64,000 bases of DNA from NCBI GenBank assembly GCA_038203935.1, contig JBBRDM010000004.1:1-64000 (forward strand). Direction: 5' to 3'. Origin of the DNA: JANXSG01 sp038203935 (GTDB lineage: Bacteria; Armatimonadota; Chthonomonadetes; Chthonomonadales; Chthonomonadaceae). Made by a program: the position numbers and the translations under genes. Position 1 is the stretch's first letter. Each line of letters begins with the position of its first letter. A model generated the notes under the pieces. It saw nothing but the letters and a program-made list of their open reading frames with translations. It did no database searches and was not told the DNA's origin. Shown here one piece after another: positions 8,265-16,104 of this stretch.

Positions 8265-8846
8265 TCAGGCTCCTCCCTGCGTTGGTGAAGCGTTCGGGGT
8301 GATAATGCGTCCATTCACAGATGCGGTGGCAGCTCCCGTAATAAAATCACTGATCAACGCTCGCTGCACTGATTCGGTGGCGTTTGCGTGAACAGACTTT
8401 TCTGCCGCGTCCATACTGATCTGAACTATCTGCCTTCGAAGCTGAATACGAGAACGATTTTGCTCACGGTTGAGCTCTTCTTCTGTGCGAAGCTGAACCT
8501 GGCGCGCAGTATTTTGTGCGTCGGCTATAATTTCTTCGCGTGCAGCATCCGCTTCTCGGACAGCATCTTGAATTCTTTTACGAGATTCGGTTTCTATCTC
8601 GCGAAGTCTGGATGCGTAGTCATCTCGGAGCTGCTGTATTTCCGCGGCGGCCTGATCGACCTGAGCATGTTTTCTCTGTATGCTCTCTGCACGCTCGTTG
8701 AGGAGGCCGCGAAAAAAAGGACGACTGAACTGGGGAACATTCACAAACCAGAGCAGCAGACCAAGCAAAATAAATCCGACAACTATTGCTAAGAGTGAAC
8801 TTGGGTGTTCATTTGCCCAGGGGCTAAGGCTAAATTCGGCAAGCAC
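8265..8846 (-). CDS. F1F0 ATP synthase subunit b' (second b subunit)
   Basis: A 193-residue second peripheral-stalk subunit. It has one N-terminal membrane helix (LLAIVVGFILLGLLLWFV) followed by a long charged coiled coil (ERAESIQRKHAQVDQAAAEI onwards), the architecture of b-type subunits. Two different b genes lie side by side (8861-9385 and this one), as in cyanobacteria and phototrophic alpha-proteobacteria, so the stator is probably a b/b' heterodimer. The C-terminal tail (about 30 residues) is Ala/Ser/Thr-rich. The gap to atpF upstream is 14 bases and to atpH 2 bases. Confidence 0.88.
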   Translation of the reverse strand: MLAEFSLSPWANEHPSSLLAIVVGFILLGLLLWFVNVPQFSRPFFRGLLNERAESIQRKHAQVDQAAAEIQQLRDDYASRLREIETESRKRIQDAVREADAAREEIIADAQNTARQVQLRTEEELNREQNRSRIQLRRQIVQISMDAAEKSVHANATESVQRALISDFITGAATASVNGRIITPNASPTQGGA

Positions 8847-8860
8847 GTCGGCTTCTCCAA

Positions 8861-9385
8861 TTAATTTCTAGCAGCGTTCAATATTTTCGTACTGCTTTCA
8901 TTCACACTGGTTTCCACTGTCTGCTGAACGGCTGCGCTGTCCGCAGCGGTACCAAGCGCTCGCTGAGACGCGCTGACAGCGAGTGAGACCATGCCGGATA
9001 ACAGCGAAGCCAGAGTCTCGGTCTTCTCCTGCTCCATCCTGGCAATACCCTGCTTGAGTGTGGCATCCGCTTTTGCACGGGCTTCCGCCAAAAGTCGTTC
9101 ACGTTCGGCCTGCGCTTCCTTGATTGCTTCCTGAATGTGGCCGCGCGCTTCCGCCTCAACTTCCGTGATTCGAGCCAGATAGTCTGCTCGCAGGCGCTCC
9201 ATCTCATGGTGAATATCTTCCACTTGCTGATAAGCATCGACAATCATCTTGTCTCTGCCTGCCAGGTGCGCAAGCATCGGCTTCCAATAGAGATGGTTCA
9301 TCACAACCAGCAGTACGACAAACAGCAGAATCTGCGCGAGGAATACAGGTACGCTGAATGCTAAACTTTTTAGAATTTCCGCCAT
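8861..9385 (-). CDS. atpF: F1F0 ATP synthase subunit b
   Basis: A 174-residue b subunit. A membrane helix (FLAQILLFVVLLVVMNHLYW) precedes WKPMLAHLAGRDKMI, the typical junction into the coiled coil (compare the canonical PxxxxLxxRxxxI). A heptad-like dimerisation region rich in Glu, Ala and Arg follows. Length and order (a, c, b, delta, alpha) fit atpF. It lies 91 bases downstream of atpE, and the gap contains a strong hairpin (9426-9461). Confidence 0.93.
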   Translation of the reverse strand: MAEILKSLAFSVPVFLAQILLFVVLLVVMNHLYWKPMLAHLAGRDKMIVDAYQQVEDIHHEMERLRADYLARITEVEAEARGHIQEAIKEAQAERERLLAEARAKADATLKQGIARMEQEKTETLASLLSGMVSLAVSASQRALGTAADSAAVQQTVETSVNESSTKILNAARN

Positions 9386-9425
9386 TAAGGAACTATCCTT
9401 GAGTTAAGAGGAACGATTTGAATTG

Positions 9426-9461
9426 GTACACATCCAGAAAAACTTCAAACTGGATGTGTAC
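9426..9461 (-). other. RNA hairpin between atpE and atpF
   Basis: A perfect 12-bp inverted repeat, GTACACATCCAG (9426-9437) with CTGGATGTGTAC (9450-9461), around an A-rich 12-base loop. There is no T run after it and the operon continues, so it is more likely an mRNA processing or stability element, or a weak attenuator after the highly expressed c-subunit gene, than a full terminator. Confidence 0.6.
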
Positions 9462-9476
9462 GCAGCGTGAGATATT

Positions 9477-9752
9477 CTACTTGACGCCTGCCTGAATTGC
9501 GGTCATGATCTGAGTAGTATCAGGCAGTTTGCCCGACATCAGGAAGAAGACGAGCAGTGAGAAAATAACCAGCGATTCGATGAAGGCGAGTGCCAGAATC
9601 ATCGATGTCTGCAGCTTACCGGCCATCTCTGGCTGGCGAGCCATGCTCTCCAGAGCGGCCGATGCCGCTTTGCCCTGCCCGAGTCCGGCGCCGAGTACGG
9701 CGATCGGCACACCGAGTCCAAGTGAAAGAGCTAGAGCCATAAAGTAAATCAT
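9477..9752 (-). CDS. atpE: F1F0 ATP synthase subunit c
   Basis: A 91-residue c subunit, the ion-carrying rotor protein. Two membrane helices are joined by the polar loop ARQPE; the first holds GAGLGQGKAASAALES and the second the ion-binding carboxylate in LALAFIESLVIFSLLVFFL. The glutamine of GQG and the ES pair align with Gln32, Glu65 and Ser66 of the Na+-binding Ilyobacter c ring, but the following threonine is a leucine here, so the coupling ion is uncertain. The frame is open a further 30 codons upstream. I start at the ATG at 9752 because AAAGGAT lies 8 bases before it and the longer form has no sensible N-terminus. Two GC-rich hairpins lie in the leader (9792-9834). Confidence 0.95.
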   Translation of the reverse strand: MIYFMALALSLGLGVPIAVLGAGLGQGKAASAALESMARQPEMAGKLQTSMILALAFIESLVIFSLLVFFLMSGKLPDTTQIMTAIQAGVK

Positions 9753-9791
9753 TTTAAAATATCCTTTCGTGTCGAGGCACAGAGTTTGCAT

Positions 9792-9834
9792 GCCGCTGTT
9801 TGCGGCGCTGCAGTGCGGCGCAAAATGCTGCGCC
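9792..9834 (-). other. Hairpins in the atpE leader
   Basis: Two short inverted repeats lie 40-80 bases before the atpE start codon: GCCGC/GCGGC (9792-9806) and GGCGCA/TGCGCC (9817-9834). They leave the ribosome site unpaired. A role in enhancing atpE translation or in mRNA processing is inference only. Confidence 0.35.
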
Positions 9835-9893
9835 GGCGACAATTGGTTGAGACTTTTCTATCAATTCATTCGCATTCAGCATAAATGCTGAAT

Positions 9894-10760
9894 CTAATGT
9901 CCGCTGGCTGGTACCAGATGAACATCATGTGCGCCCTCAGTTGCATGATCTTCATCATGCGACGAGGCCAGCGAAATATAGACGCAGGTTAGGATTGCGA
10001 ATACCATTGCCTGCACAAGCGCGGTCAGCAGAGAGAGCAGCAGCACCAAAAAGTGGAAGGGAATCCACCGGGTGGCTACACTGGCAACTCCCAGGCTTGC
10101 GAGCACCAGAATAATGACATCTTCCCCGAAGATATTACCAAAAAGCCTGACCGCCAGAGTGAACGGACGGATAGCTTCTGATATCAGTTCGACAGGAAGC
10201 AGGAGTGGAAACATCCAGGGGAAGTTCCCAATTTTTGGCCCCATGAAGTGCATGAAATGGCCGCCCAGGCCACGACTGCGCACACCATGGAATTCAGAGT
10301 AGAAAAATACGACAATACCCAGAGCGAACGTAATGCTAATATTCGCCGTAGGGGAGTGAAATCCCGGAATGATCCCTATTAAATTCATCAGCAGAACATA
10401 AAGAAAAATAGTACCCACCAGTGGTGTGAATTTTTCTCCGCCCGGGCCGATAACGGAAACGGTGAATGCATTGAGCGCCTCTGCAACCCACTCACCAAAA
10501 TTTTGAAATCCAGTAGGAATTCTGCTGAGTTTTCTGCGGGCTGCAAATCCGAATATCAGTAACACAATCGCCACAAGAACAGAGTTTTCAAATAGGAGTA
10601 CCGGATTAGGCACTTCTCCTAATGGCGCCTCTTTCTCTGCAGCTTCCGTAGAGGTATGCGTCTCACCATTCAACGGTTTTCCAGCGGCTTCCCGAGTTTC
10701 TCCCTGCGCCAGCTGAAAAGGCTGCACAGTACTGCCTTGTCCTGTCGAAGTGCGTGGCAT
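9894..10760 (-). CDS. atpB: F1F0 ATP synthase subunit a
   Basis: A 288-residue a subunit, the stator half-channel protein. After a polar 50-residue N-terminal region come the family's membrane helices. The essential arginine is in FTLAVRLFGNIFGEDVI, and the conserved ELISEAIRPFTLA and LVQAMVFAILTCVYI segments are present. LMNLIGIIPG is the usual helix-2 motif. The C-terminus is rich in His and Asp (SSHDEDHATEGAHDVH). Its ATG is 3 bases after the stop of the upstream I-like gene. A gap of 141 bases separates it from atpE. Confidence 0.96.
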   Translation of the reverse strand: MPRTSTGQGSTVQPFQLAQGETREAAGKPLNGETHTSTEAAEKEAPLGEVPNPVLLFENSVLVAIVLLIFGFAARRKLSRIPTGFQNFGEWVAEALNAFTVSVIGPGGEKFTPLVGTIFLYVLLMNLIGIIPGFHSPTANISITFALGIVVFFYSEFHGVRSRGLGGHFMHFMGPKIGNFPWMFPLLLPVELISEAIRPFTLAVRLFGNIFGEDVIILVLASLGVASVATRWIPFHFLVLLLSLLTALVQAMVFAILTCVYISLASSHDEDHATEGAHDVHLVPASGH

Positions 10761-10763
10761 AGC

Positions 10764-11249
10764 TTAGGCTCCTTCACTTAGCGGCTCTGCTGCGTGAGTC
10801 TTTCGCGCAGAACGGATCGGGACTGTATCGTGTTCAAGTGAGGCTCGATGCATCATTGCTGCTGCGCGGCGGCTTCTTCCTGATTCGAACATCATATCTC
10901 CGATTGCTCGCAATACAATTACTCCGGGTATAAATGCTATACCTGGAACCATAGCCCCGGGTGTAATCGAGGGTACATGGGTACCAATGTATAGGATCAC
11001 ACAAATTACTGGCATTTTCATCCAGAGAGTAAGACCAAGGATTGCTTTTACATAGGGAGGGGAACCCGGCATGAAAAGCATAGGCACCACTATTTTAAGA
11101 GTAATAAAACTGAATAGTGACAGACTGGCTCCGAGTGCGAATCCCCAGGCCCAATTTTTGTGACCAAATGCACCAAACAGAAAAAATATAACAGGAGCTA
11201 ACAGCAAGCTTGCTTTAATAGTGCGCGTCGTAAGAGGTTTATCTTCCAT
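10764..11249 (-). CDS. ATP synthase subunit I-like membrane protein
   Basis: A 161-residue protein with four hydrophobic segments (LLLAPVIFFLFGAFG, GFALGASLSLFSFITLKIV, MKMPVICVILYIGTHVP, IAFIPGVIVLRAIGDMMF) and a basic C-terminal tail. Its position directly before atpB, its length and its topology fit the AtpI-like proteins that assist c-ring assembly or ion supply. Sequence motifs of this family are weak, so the call rests largely on context. A possible internal promoter, TTGCAC then TATAGT with a rather long 19-base spacer, lies at 11312-11282. Confidence 0.7.
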   Translation of the reverse strand: MEDKPLTTRTIKASLLLAPVIFFLFGAFGHKNWAWGFALGASLSLFSFITLKIVVPMLFMPGSPPYVKAILGLTLWMKMPVICVILYIGTHVPSITPGAMVPGIAFIPGVIVLRAIGDMMFESGRSRRAAAMMHRASLEHDTVPIRSARKTHAAEPLSEGA

Positions 11250-11442
11250 AACTGCTAGTGTTCAAAGCTCCTTCATTAATTACTATAATTCAACTTACCA
11301 TACTTCGTGCAATAATTCACGATATCATTTTCAGTGAGCCATGAACGGATCTTTAGAGTAACTCGTGAACTTCGTATATATTATGTCACAACTTTAATTC
11401 AGAACCGTTACTTCTACAAAAAAAATCTGTAAAATGTTCACA

Positions 11443-11799
11443 TCAGTCATTCAGCTTGCTGGTAATTCGTATCAGCTGCATCACGCCTACTATAAATCCT
11501 AACACCACACCAACAAAAGCTATCCAGTTGGTTTTAAATTTTTGATCAAGCCACCAGCCTGCTACGGAGAGAATAATAATAGGTGTTACAAAAGAGCTCG
11601 CCGCAGTAGACGCAATTGCCATTTTATTCGTCTGCATGCCATCAGAGCTATCCTTTTTTAATTGTGGATGGGGCGGCAGCTCAACGGATATCATGGGCGG
11701 ATGCGGAGCATCAGAATGCTCTGGTACCTGCGGAAATCTTTTTAGTAATTTCGCAGCCTCATCTTCTTCCGGATCCTGTTGATTTTCTTCATCTGGCAT
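11443..11799 (-). CDS. AtpZ/AtpI family protein (ATP synthase gene 1)
   Basis: A 118-residue protein with a 60-residue acidic and proline-rich N-terminal region and two closely spaced membrane helices: SSFVTPIIILSVAGWWLDQKF and WIAFVGVVLGFIVGVMQLIRI. The motif GWWLDxKFxTNxxxxxxGxxxGxxxGxxxLIRI is that of the AtpZ/ATPase_gene1 family, which accompanies F-type ATP synthase operons; AtpZ/AtpI have been implicated in Mg2+ or Ca2+ uptake and c-ring assembly. It lies 42 bases after lysC. Confidence 0.85.
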   Translation of the reverse strand: MPDEENQQDPEEDEAAKLLKRFPQVPEHSDAPHPPMISVELPPHPQLKKDSSDGMQTNKMAIASTAASSFVTPIIILSVAGWWLDQKFKTNWIAFVGVVLGFIVGVMQLIRITSKLND

Positions 11800-11841
11800 T
11801 GGAACTTCCCATGGATCGTTTTTCGCCGAACGTTACTTGAA

Positions 11842-13212
11842 TCAGTCTTCAAAAAGCGTCCTGTGCAGCAGTAATACCGCCCTATCCGCTTCACTTTCAG
11901 GAACAAGGCAGGAAACCGACATGCCTGAATCAGCGGTCTGATGAATGGCTATGCCTGCTTTTACCAGTGTTTCGAATATCCTCAAAGCTATCCCGGGAAC
12001 TCCCAGAAAGTGCGAAGCGATTACAGAAACCATCGTGCAGTTCTCAGTCACACTTGCGGGTACATCGACCACTTCCACGCGGCTTTCCACTGCTCTTAGC
12101 AACGGCCTTTGCACACTGTAAGCCAGATCAAGCCCATCTGAAAATTTGAAAATATAGTAGGCAGCAAGCTTTCCCGATGGATCTTTTTCACCGTATTCCA
12201 CAGGAACTACCATCCCATCCAGAAGATCTCTCGCAATAGGAAAAAGCGTCCTTGGAACTGCAAACGACAGTGCGGAGGGACTGAATGTGACCAAAAATAT
12301 ATTTACGTTTGCGCGCGCCATCATGCGATACACTTCACGCTCTACAATGGGTTTATGTTCCGCATTTTCTATCTCAAGCCGGATGTATACGATCTTACCA
12401 GTGTGCGTAATTCCCGTCAGCCGACGCTTAATTCCAGCGGTCGCCTCACTTGTAATTCGAGTTCCAGGATGATCGCTGAAAGTCGATTTTACCCAGAGCG
12501 GAATATTTCGGTCCATTGCTATTTCGGCTGCCCGGGGATGGACTACTTTCGCGCCCTGATGTGCAATCTCAGCGACCTCTTCGTAAGTACATACATCCAG
12601 AGTTCTGGCAGTTTTTACGATATCCGGGTCCGCAGTTTTCACTCCATCGACATCCGTATAGATTTCCACAGCGACTGCCCCAAGTGCAGCTCCCAAAGCG
12701 GAAGCGGTCGTATCGCTGCCTCCTCGGCCAAGAGTAGTGATCGCTCCATGTTCAGAAGCATTTTCAGGCTGTGTAACTCCCTGGAAACCACACACCACTG
12801 GAATAAATCCCTGTTCGAGCAGCATATGTATGTACTGTGGGCGTATCTCTAAAATACGAGCATTGCCATGCTCCGAATCGGTCACTATCCCTGCCTGACC
12901 TCCGGATAGAGCGATGGCTTTAAATCCATAAGTCTGGAGGGTCTGTGCAAAAACGGCAGTCGAGATAATCTCGCCGCAGGCCATCATCAGATCCATTTCA
13001 CGCGGCGCTGGAGCGGTCTGGGCATCGATATCCCTGAGCACTTTTACCAGTGTGTCGGTGGCGTAGGGCGCTCCTGATCTTCCAATTGCAGACACCACTA
13101 CCACGGGTGCATAGCCTGCCTCAAAAGCTTTGATCACTTTTCGAGCGGCCAGATCCCGGTGCTCCGCGCGGTCGACTGAAGTGCCGCCAAACTTCTGTAC
13201 GAGAATATTCAT
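11842..13212 (-). CDS. lysC: Aspartokinase
   Basis: A 456-residue aspartate kinase, the first step of the aspartate family pathway (Lys, Thr, Met, diaminopimelate). The kinase domain has the N-terminal KFGGTSV motif, LGRGGSDTTASALGAALGA and YTDVDGVKTADP. The C-terminal third holds two ACT-type regulatory modules (MMARANVNIFLVTFSPS; VIASHFLGVPGIALRIFETLVKAGIAIHQTADS), where amino-acid feedback would act. The length is that of monofunctional kinases of the E. coli LysC size class. Its start overlaps the stop of the upstream ACT-domain gene by 4 bases, so the two are translationally coupled. Downstream, the atp genes follow after 42 bases with no terminator visible. Confidence 0.95.
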   Translation of the reverse strand: MNILVQKFGGTSVDRAEHRDLAARKVIKAFEAGYAPVVVVSAIGRSGAPYATDTLVKVLRDIDAQTAPAPREMDLMMACGEIISTAVFAQTLQTYGFKAIALSGGQAGIVTDSEHGNARILEIRPQYIHMLLEQGFIPVVCGFQGVTQPENASEHGAITTLGRGGSDTTASALGAALGAVAVEIYTDVDGVKTADPDIVKTARTLDVCTYEEVAEIAHQGAKVVHPRAAEIAMDRNIPLWVKSTFSDHPGTRITSEATAGIKRRLTGITHTGKIVYIRLEIENAEHKPIVEREVYRMMARANVNIFLVTFSPSALSFAVPRTLFPIARDLLDGMVVPVEYGEKDPSGKLAAYYIFKFSDGLDLAYSVQRPLLRAVESRVEVVDVPASVTENCTMVSVIASHFLGVPGIALRIFETLVKAGIAIHQTADSGMSVSCLVPESEADRAVLLLHRTLFED

Positions 13213-13739
13213 TGCGCTGCTGCCTGGCTGCTGCAGACAGCGGAAGCTTCCAGCGCGAATGTTTTGAGCAGCGATTGGACCGCAGATTCCACTTTAATGC
13301 CTTCAATAAGCGCTTGTACTGAGTTGTGGGAATCACCCGTCTCGAAAAGTCGTGCTCCTGCTGCAAAAAGTGCATCTGCTATTTGAACCATCACTCCGGA
13401 GAGATCGCGCATAGAATCTGCCTGAACAGCGACGACAGCTAAATCAGCTCTTAAATCAATTTTAAAACCACTTGCTTCCAGCGCTTTTTGTGCCCGGTCG
13501 GCATCAACCCCATCCATTGCAAGAGTGAGCGCACTGGAGTGCAGCTTCAGCAAGAAAATCGGAATATCACTATTCGCAAGCGAACGTAGTGCGGCCAGTA
13601 TACGCTCAAATCTGGAAGAATCGGCTTCCAGGTTGATCACTGCATGGGCAACATTATACGTGATTATAATGTTGTTGACACCTCTTACACGCTCGAATGA
13701 GAGATTCGAAGCCTGATTATTGGGTCCCGCCTGCGCCAT
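13209..13739 (-). CDS. ACT-domain protein coupled to aspartokinase
   Basis: A 176-residue soluble protein that looks like a free-standing tandem ACT-domain module. GVNNIIITYNVAHAVINLEA and SDIPIFLLKLHSSALTLAMD form one ACT repeat; KIDLRADLAVVAVQADSMRD and VMVQIADALFAAGARLFETG form a second, resembling the regulatory end of aspartokinases. Its 3' end overlaps lysC by 4 bases, which implies coupled expression and a regulatory subunit role, similar in principle to the separate beta subunits of Bacillus or Corynebacterium aspartokinase. Here, however, the kinase already carries its own ACT domains. A strong promoter lies 80-110 bases upstream. Confidence 0.75.
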   Translation of the reverse strand: MAQAGPNNQASNLSFERVRGVNNIIITYNVAHAVINLEADSSRFERILAALRSLANSDIPIFLLKLHSSALTLAMDGVDADRAQKALEASGFKIDLRADLAVVAVQADSMRDLSGVMVQIADALFAAGARLFETGDSHNSVQALIEGIKVESAVQSLLKTFALEASAVCSSQAAAQ

Positions 13740-13820
13740 ACTGTTCCTGCCTTGACTATTTTTGAACCGATTTGAGGTTCAAACCTATAAAAAGGATACA
13801 TTGTGCATTATTTCTCAATT

Positions 13821-13850
13821 AGTATATCACACATTTTTCGGAGGTGTCAA
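13821..13850 (-). promoter_or_regulatory. Sigma-70-type promoter for the ACT-lysC(-atp) unit
   Basis: Read on the minus strand: TTGACA at 13850-13845, an 18-base spacer ending in TGTGA, then TATACT at 13826-13821. This is a perfect -35, a good -10 and a TG extension. It lies 82 bases before the ACT-protein ATG. Confidence 0.8.
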
Positions 13851-14170
13851 TTCCCGCTGCTTGTTCTGATGTCTGGTGGAGGATGAAGGTTTTGCATCTT
13901 CCAAAGCCAAATTGGAAAATTTAATCTTGCAGCAAATGGAAAAATAATGGAAGCAGCCCTAGAAGAGTAAAGTGGATTATGCACGAATGCGGGACTGCAA
14001 ACGAGGTGAACGTACCGCTCTCATCAAGGCTTTTTTTCCTGCTTGGAATGAGCCGGAGATTATATAATCCTTTAGTTCTCCAACTCAAACTGTGGTGGTA
14101 TACGAGTTTTGATAAGTCAGCGAAAGTGCTAATCTAATAAAATCAGTTACATTCCAAAAACAAAGCCACT
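13851..14170. other. Intergenic stretch, nothing recognised
   Basis: No gene or RNA is recognised in these 320 bases between the lysC promoter and the end of the MFS gene. The longest frame with an ATG on the plus strand is about 26 codons, around 13987-14070, without a ribosome site. Confidence 0.5.
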
Positions 14171-15421
14171 TCAGTGAATGATATTATGCTTGATTTGAGT
14201 TCCAAGCCGGATCAATCCAATCAGTCCGGCTGCCATCAAAATAGTAACTATAGCGACCGCAGCAGGACCACTTCCAGGAAATATCTGGCTGCCAATGTAG
14301 ACTAGCAGCGGGCCGGACATGATTCCAATTCCTATAAAACTTTCATGAGAACCCCCATGCTCACCCTGTGCTTCACTCCCAGCCATAGAATAGTACAGTG
14401 AGGACTGATACATCAGTCCTACGCACATACCAAAAACTAGCTGAGCGAACAGCAGCACAACAAGATTAGGGGCGAGAACAATCGCTCCAAAACTCAATAT
14501 GGCAGACACAAAAGCAAGACACAGAAACTTCCATCGATAGTGCCACCAGGTCCATCGCCTCAAAATTTCAAATGTTAAAGTACGAACGTAAAACCACAAG
14601 CTGCACCATACGCTGGCTGCGCCGAAACTCAGCCCCAGTTTCTCTTGAAGATGAGGATTGAAAGTAACGATCACCTGAATGGCTACATAGGCAAATGGAT
14701 TTGCCAGCCAGCCCATCCAACGGAAAGCGGACCTCTCTTTGGGAGTGAGCTCTGCAGCTTCCTTTTCTGGCACCGCTGCTTCTAATGGAATGCTGCTCAA
14801 TTGCTGATTGGGTTCTGCGGCGGATAAAGACTTCCTTCTCCCCATTTCTGACAGCGCAATATTAATCAAATAAAAGATCGCGGGCAGGGTAAATACTACA
14901 TTCAACCCAAACCGGCTCATTAGCGGGGTAGCAAGCAAAAAGGCGAAAGCGGTGCCTAACGACCATGTCAGGTTAAAAAGGGAGACGAAATGCTGCACGG
15001 TAGACTGGTTTTCACCTTCCATCAGTCCGGATTCAATCCCTGGCCACACGATAACCTGCGCAAAGCTGAACATCCCAAAACTGAATAAAACAGCTGGCAG
15101 CCCGCTGGATTTATTCAAAACGATTTCTATCAATACTGCAAGCAGGCTTCCAATCAACCCGATCTGTATAGCGAGCCCGGGTCGGAATCTATGCGCTATC
15201 TGTCCGCCGACATATGCGCCTATCGCTACACACAATCCACATAGCGCCTGGCTGAGCGCAATCACACCCAGACTGCTATGGAATCTCTCTTTAAGCAGAT
15301 AGGGCTCGCCATAGACCAAAAAAGTAGTGGGAAAGGAGTGGAGCAGTTCCGTGCGGAAAATCCACGCCTTGGCACGAGTTCGGTTGCGGTTGATGGATAC
15401 CATGCTCAGGCAGATTTCCAT
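14171..15421 (-). CDS. Major facilitator superfamily transporter
   Basis: A 416-residue membrane protein with about 12 hydrophobic segments in two halves. The first half has LCGLCVAIGAYVGGQIAHRFRPGLAIQIGLIG, where GGQIAHRFRPG corresponds to the MFS loop 2-3 signature (GxLaDrxGrk). A charged central loop of about 35 residues (RRKSLSAAEPNQQLSS...TPKERSAFRW) separates the halves. The second half includes LFAQLVFGMCVGLMYQSSLYYSM, like the sugar/multidrug branches. Substrate unknown. No operon partner: the next genes on either side are more than 400 bases away. The start at 15421 has no convincing ribosome site, so the N-terminus may be shorter. Confidence 0.8.
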   Translation of the reverse strand: MEICLSMVSINRNRTRAKAWIFRTELLHSFPTTFLVYGEPYLLKERFHSSLGVIALSQALCGLCVAIGAYVGGQIAHRFRPGLAIQIGLIGSLLAVLIEIVLNKSSGLPAVLFSFGMFSFAQVIVWPGIESGLMEGENQSTVQHFVSLFNLTWSLGTAFAFLLATPLMSRFGLNVVFTLPAIFYLINIALSEMGRRKSLSAAEPNQQLSSIPLEAAVPEKEAAELTPKERSAFRWMGWLANPFAYVAIQVIVTFNPHLQEKLGLSFGAASVWCSLWFYVRTLTFEILRRWTWWHYRWKFLCLAFVSAILSFGAIVLAPNLVVLLFAQLVFGMCVGLMYQSSLYYSMAGSEAQGEHGGSHESFIGIGIMSGPLLVYIGSQIFPGSGPAAVAIVTILMAAGLIGLIRLGTQIKHNIIH

Positions 15422-16104
15422 GTACGGAGTGAATTTTTTAAATGGTCAAAAGGGTGTTTCATATCGCTTCAGAGTATACCCGATTAGCCTCTGCCTTATT
15501 GAGCAGATTGTACAATGAAAAATTTCTAAAATTATTTTTTTCAACATTGGAACATTATTTATACCAGTACAGTCAGACAGGGGTTACTTCAGATAAAGTC
15601 CTCTCGCTGGGCTCAGTGCTCAATACCTCTCCTCATTTGCAGGCACTGCCTTCATACAAAAAACGCTGAATTGACAGTTTGCGATTTTTGTAAAGCAGCT
15701 TTGTACAAGCTGATATCCAAACTACTGCTGGAAAATATTGATATCGTCGCTATAGGAACTGATCACTAAACAGAATCTCCATGGGATGGAGAACCTGTAT
15801 GTTCACCCTGTTTAATAAGAGATATCAAGAAAACACTGATGGAATGTTGATTGTTTACGGAATAGTAAATAATCGACCGGTCTTGCAGCCACACTGTGCA
15901 GGATTTGGCAATCAGGATGATGCCCCGTTTGATTTACGCTGTACTTCGACTAACGTAGTTCACGGATGATTTAATCAAATATTACCATGCATGCTTCGAG
16001 AGTTTGCCTTTATGCAGACTGTTGATGCAGCAAGAATCTACCGTCTGATCCAAACGAGCGGTGCAGAATAAGTCTGCCTTAATAACTATGGGAGCAGTTC
16101 CTTT
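15422..16104. other. Intergenic stretch before the secreted toroid-like gene
   Basis: Nearly 700 AT-rich bases without a supported gene. A 62-codon plus frame (15781-15969) has no ribosome site or recognisable motif. The 3' end presumably holds the promoter and leader of the 16105 gene; GGAG at 16090-16093 is its likely ribosome site. Confidence 0.45.

Noticed and set aside
15781..15969. 62-codon plus-strand frame
   Set aside because: No ribosome site and no recognisable motif.
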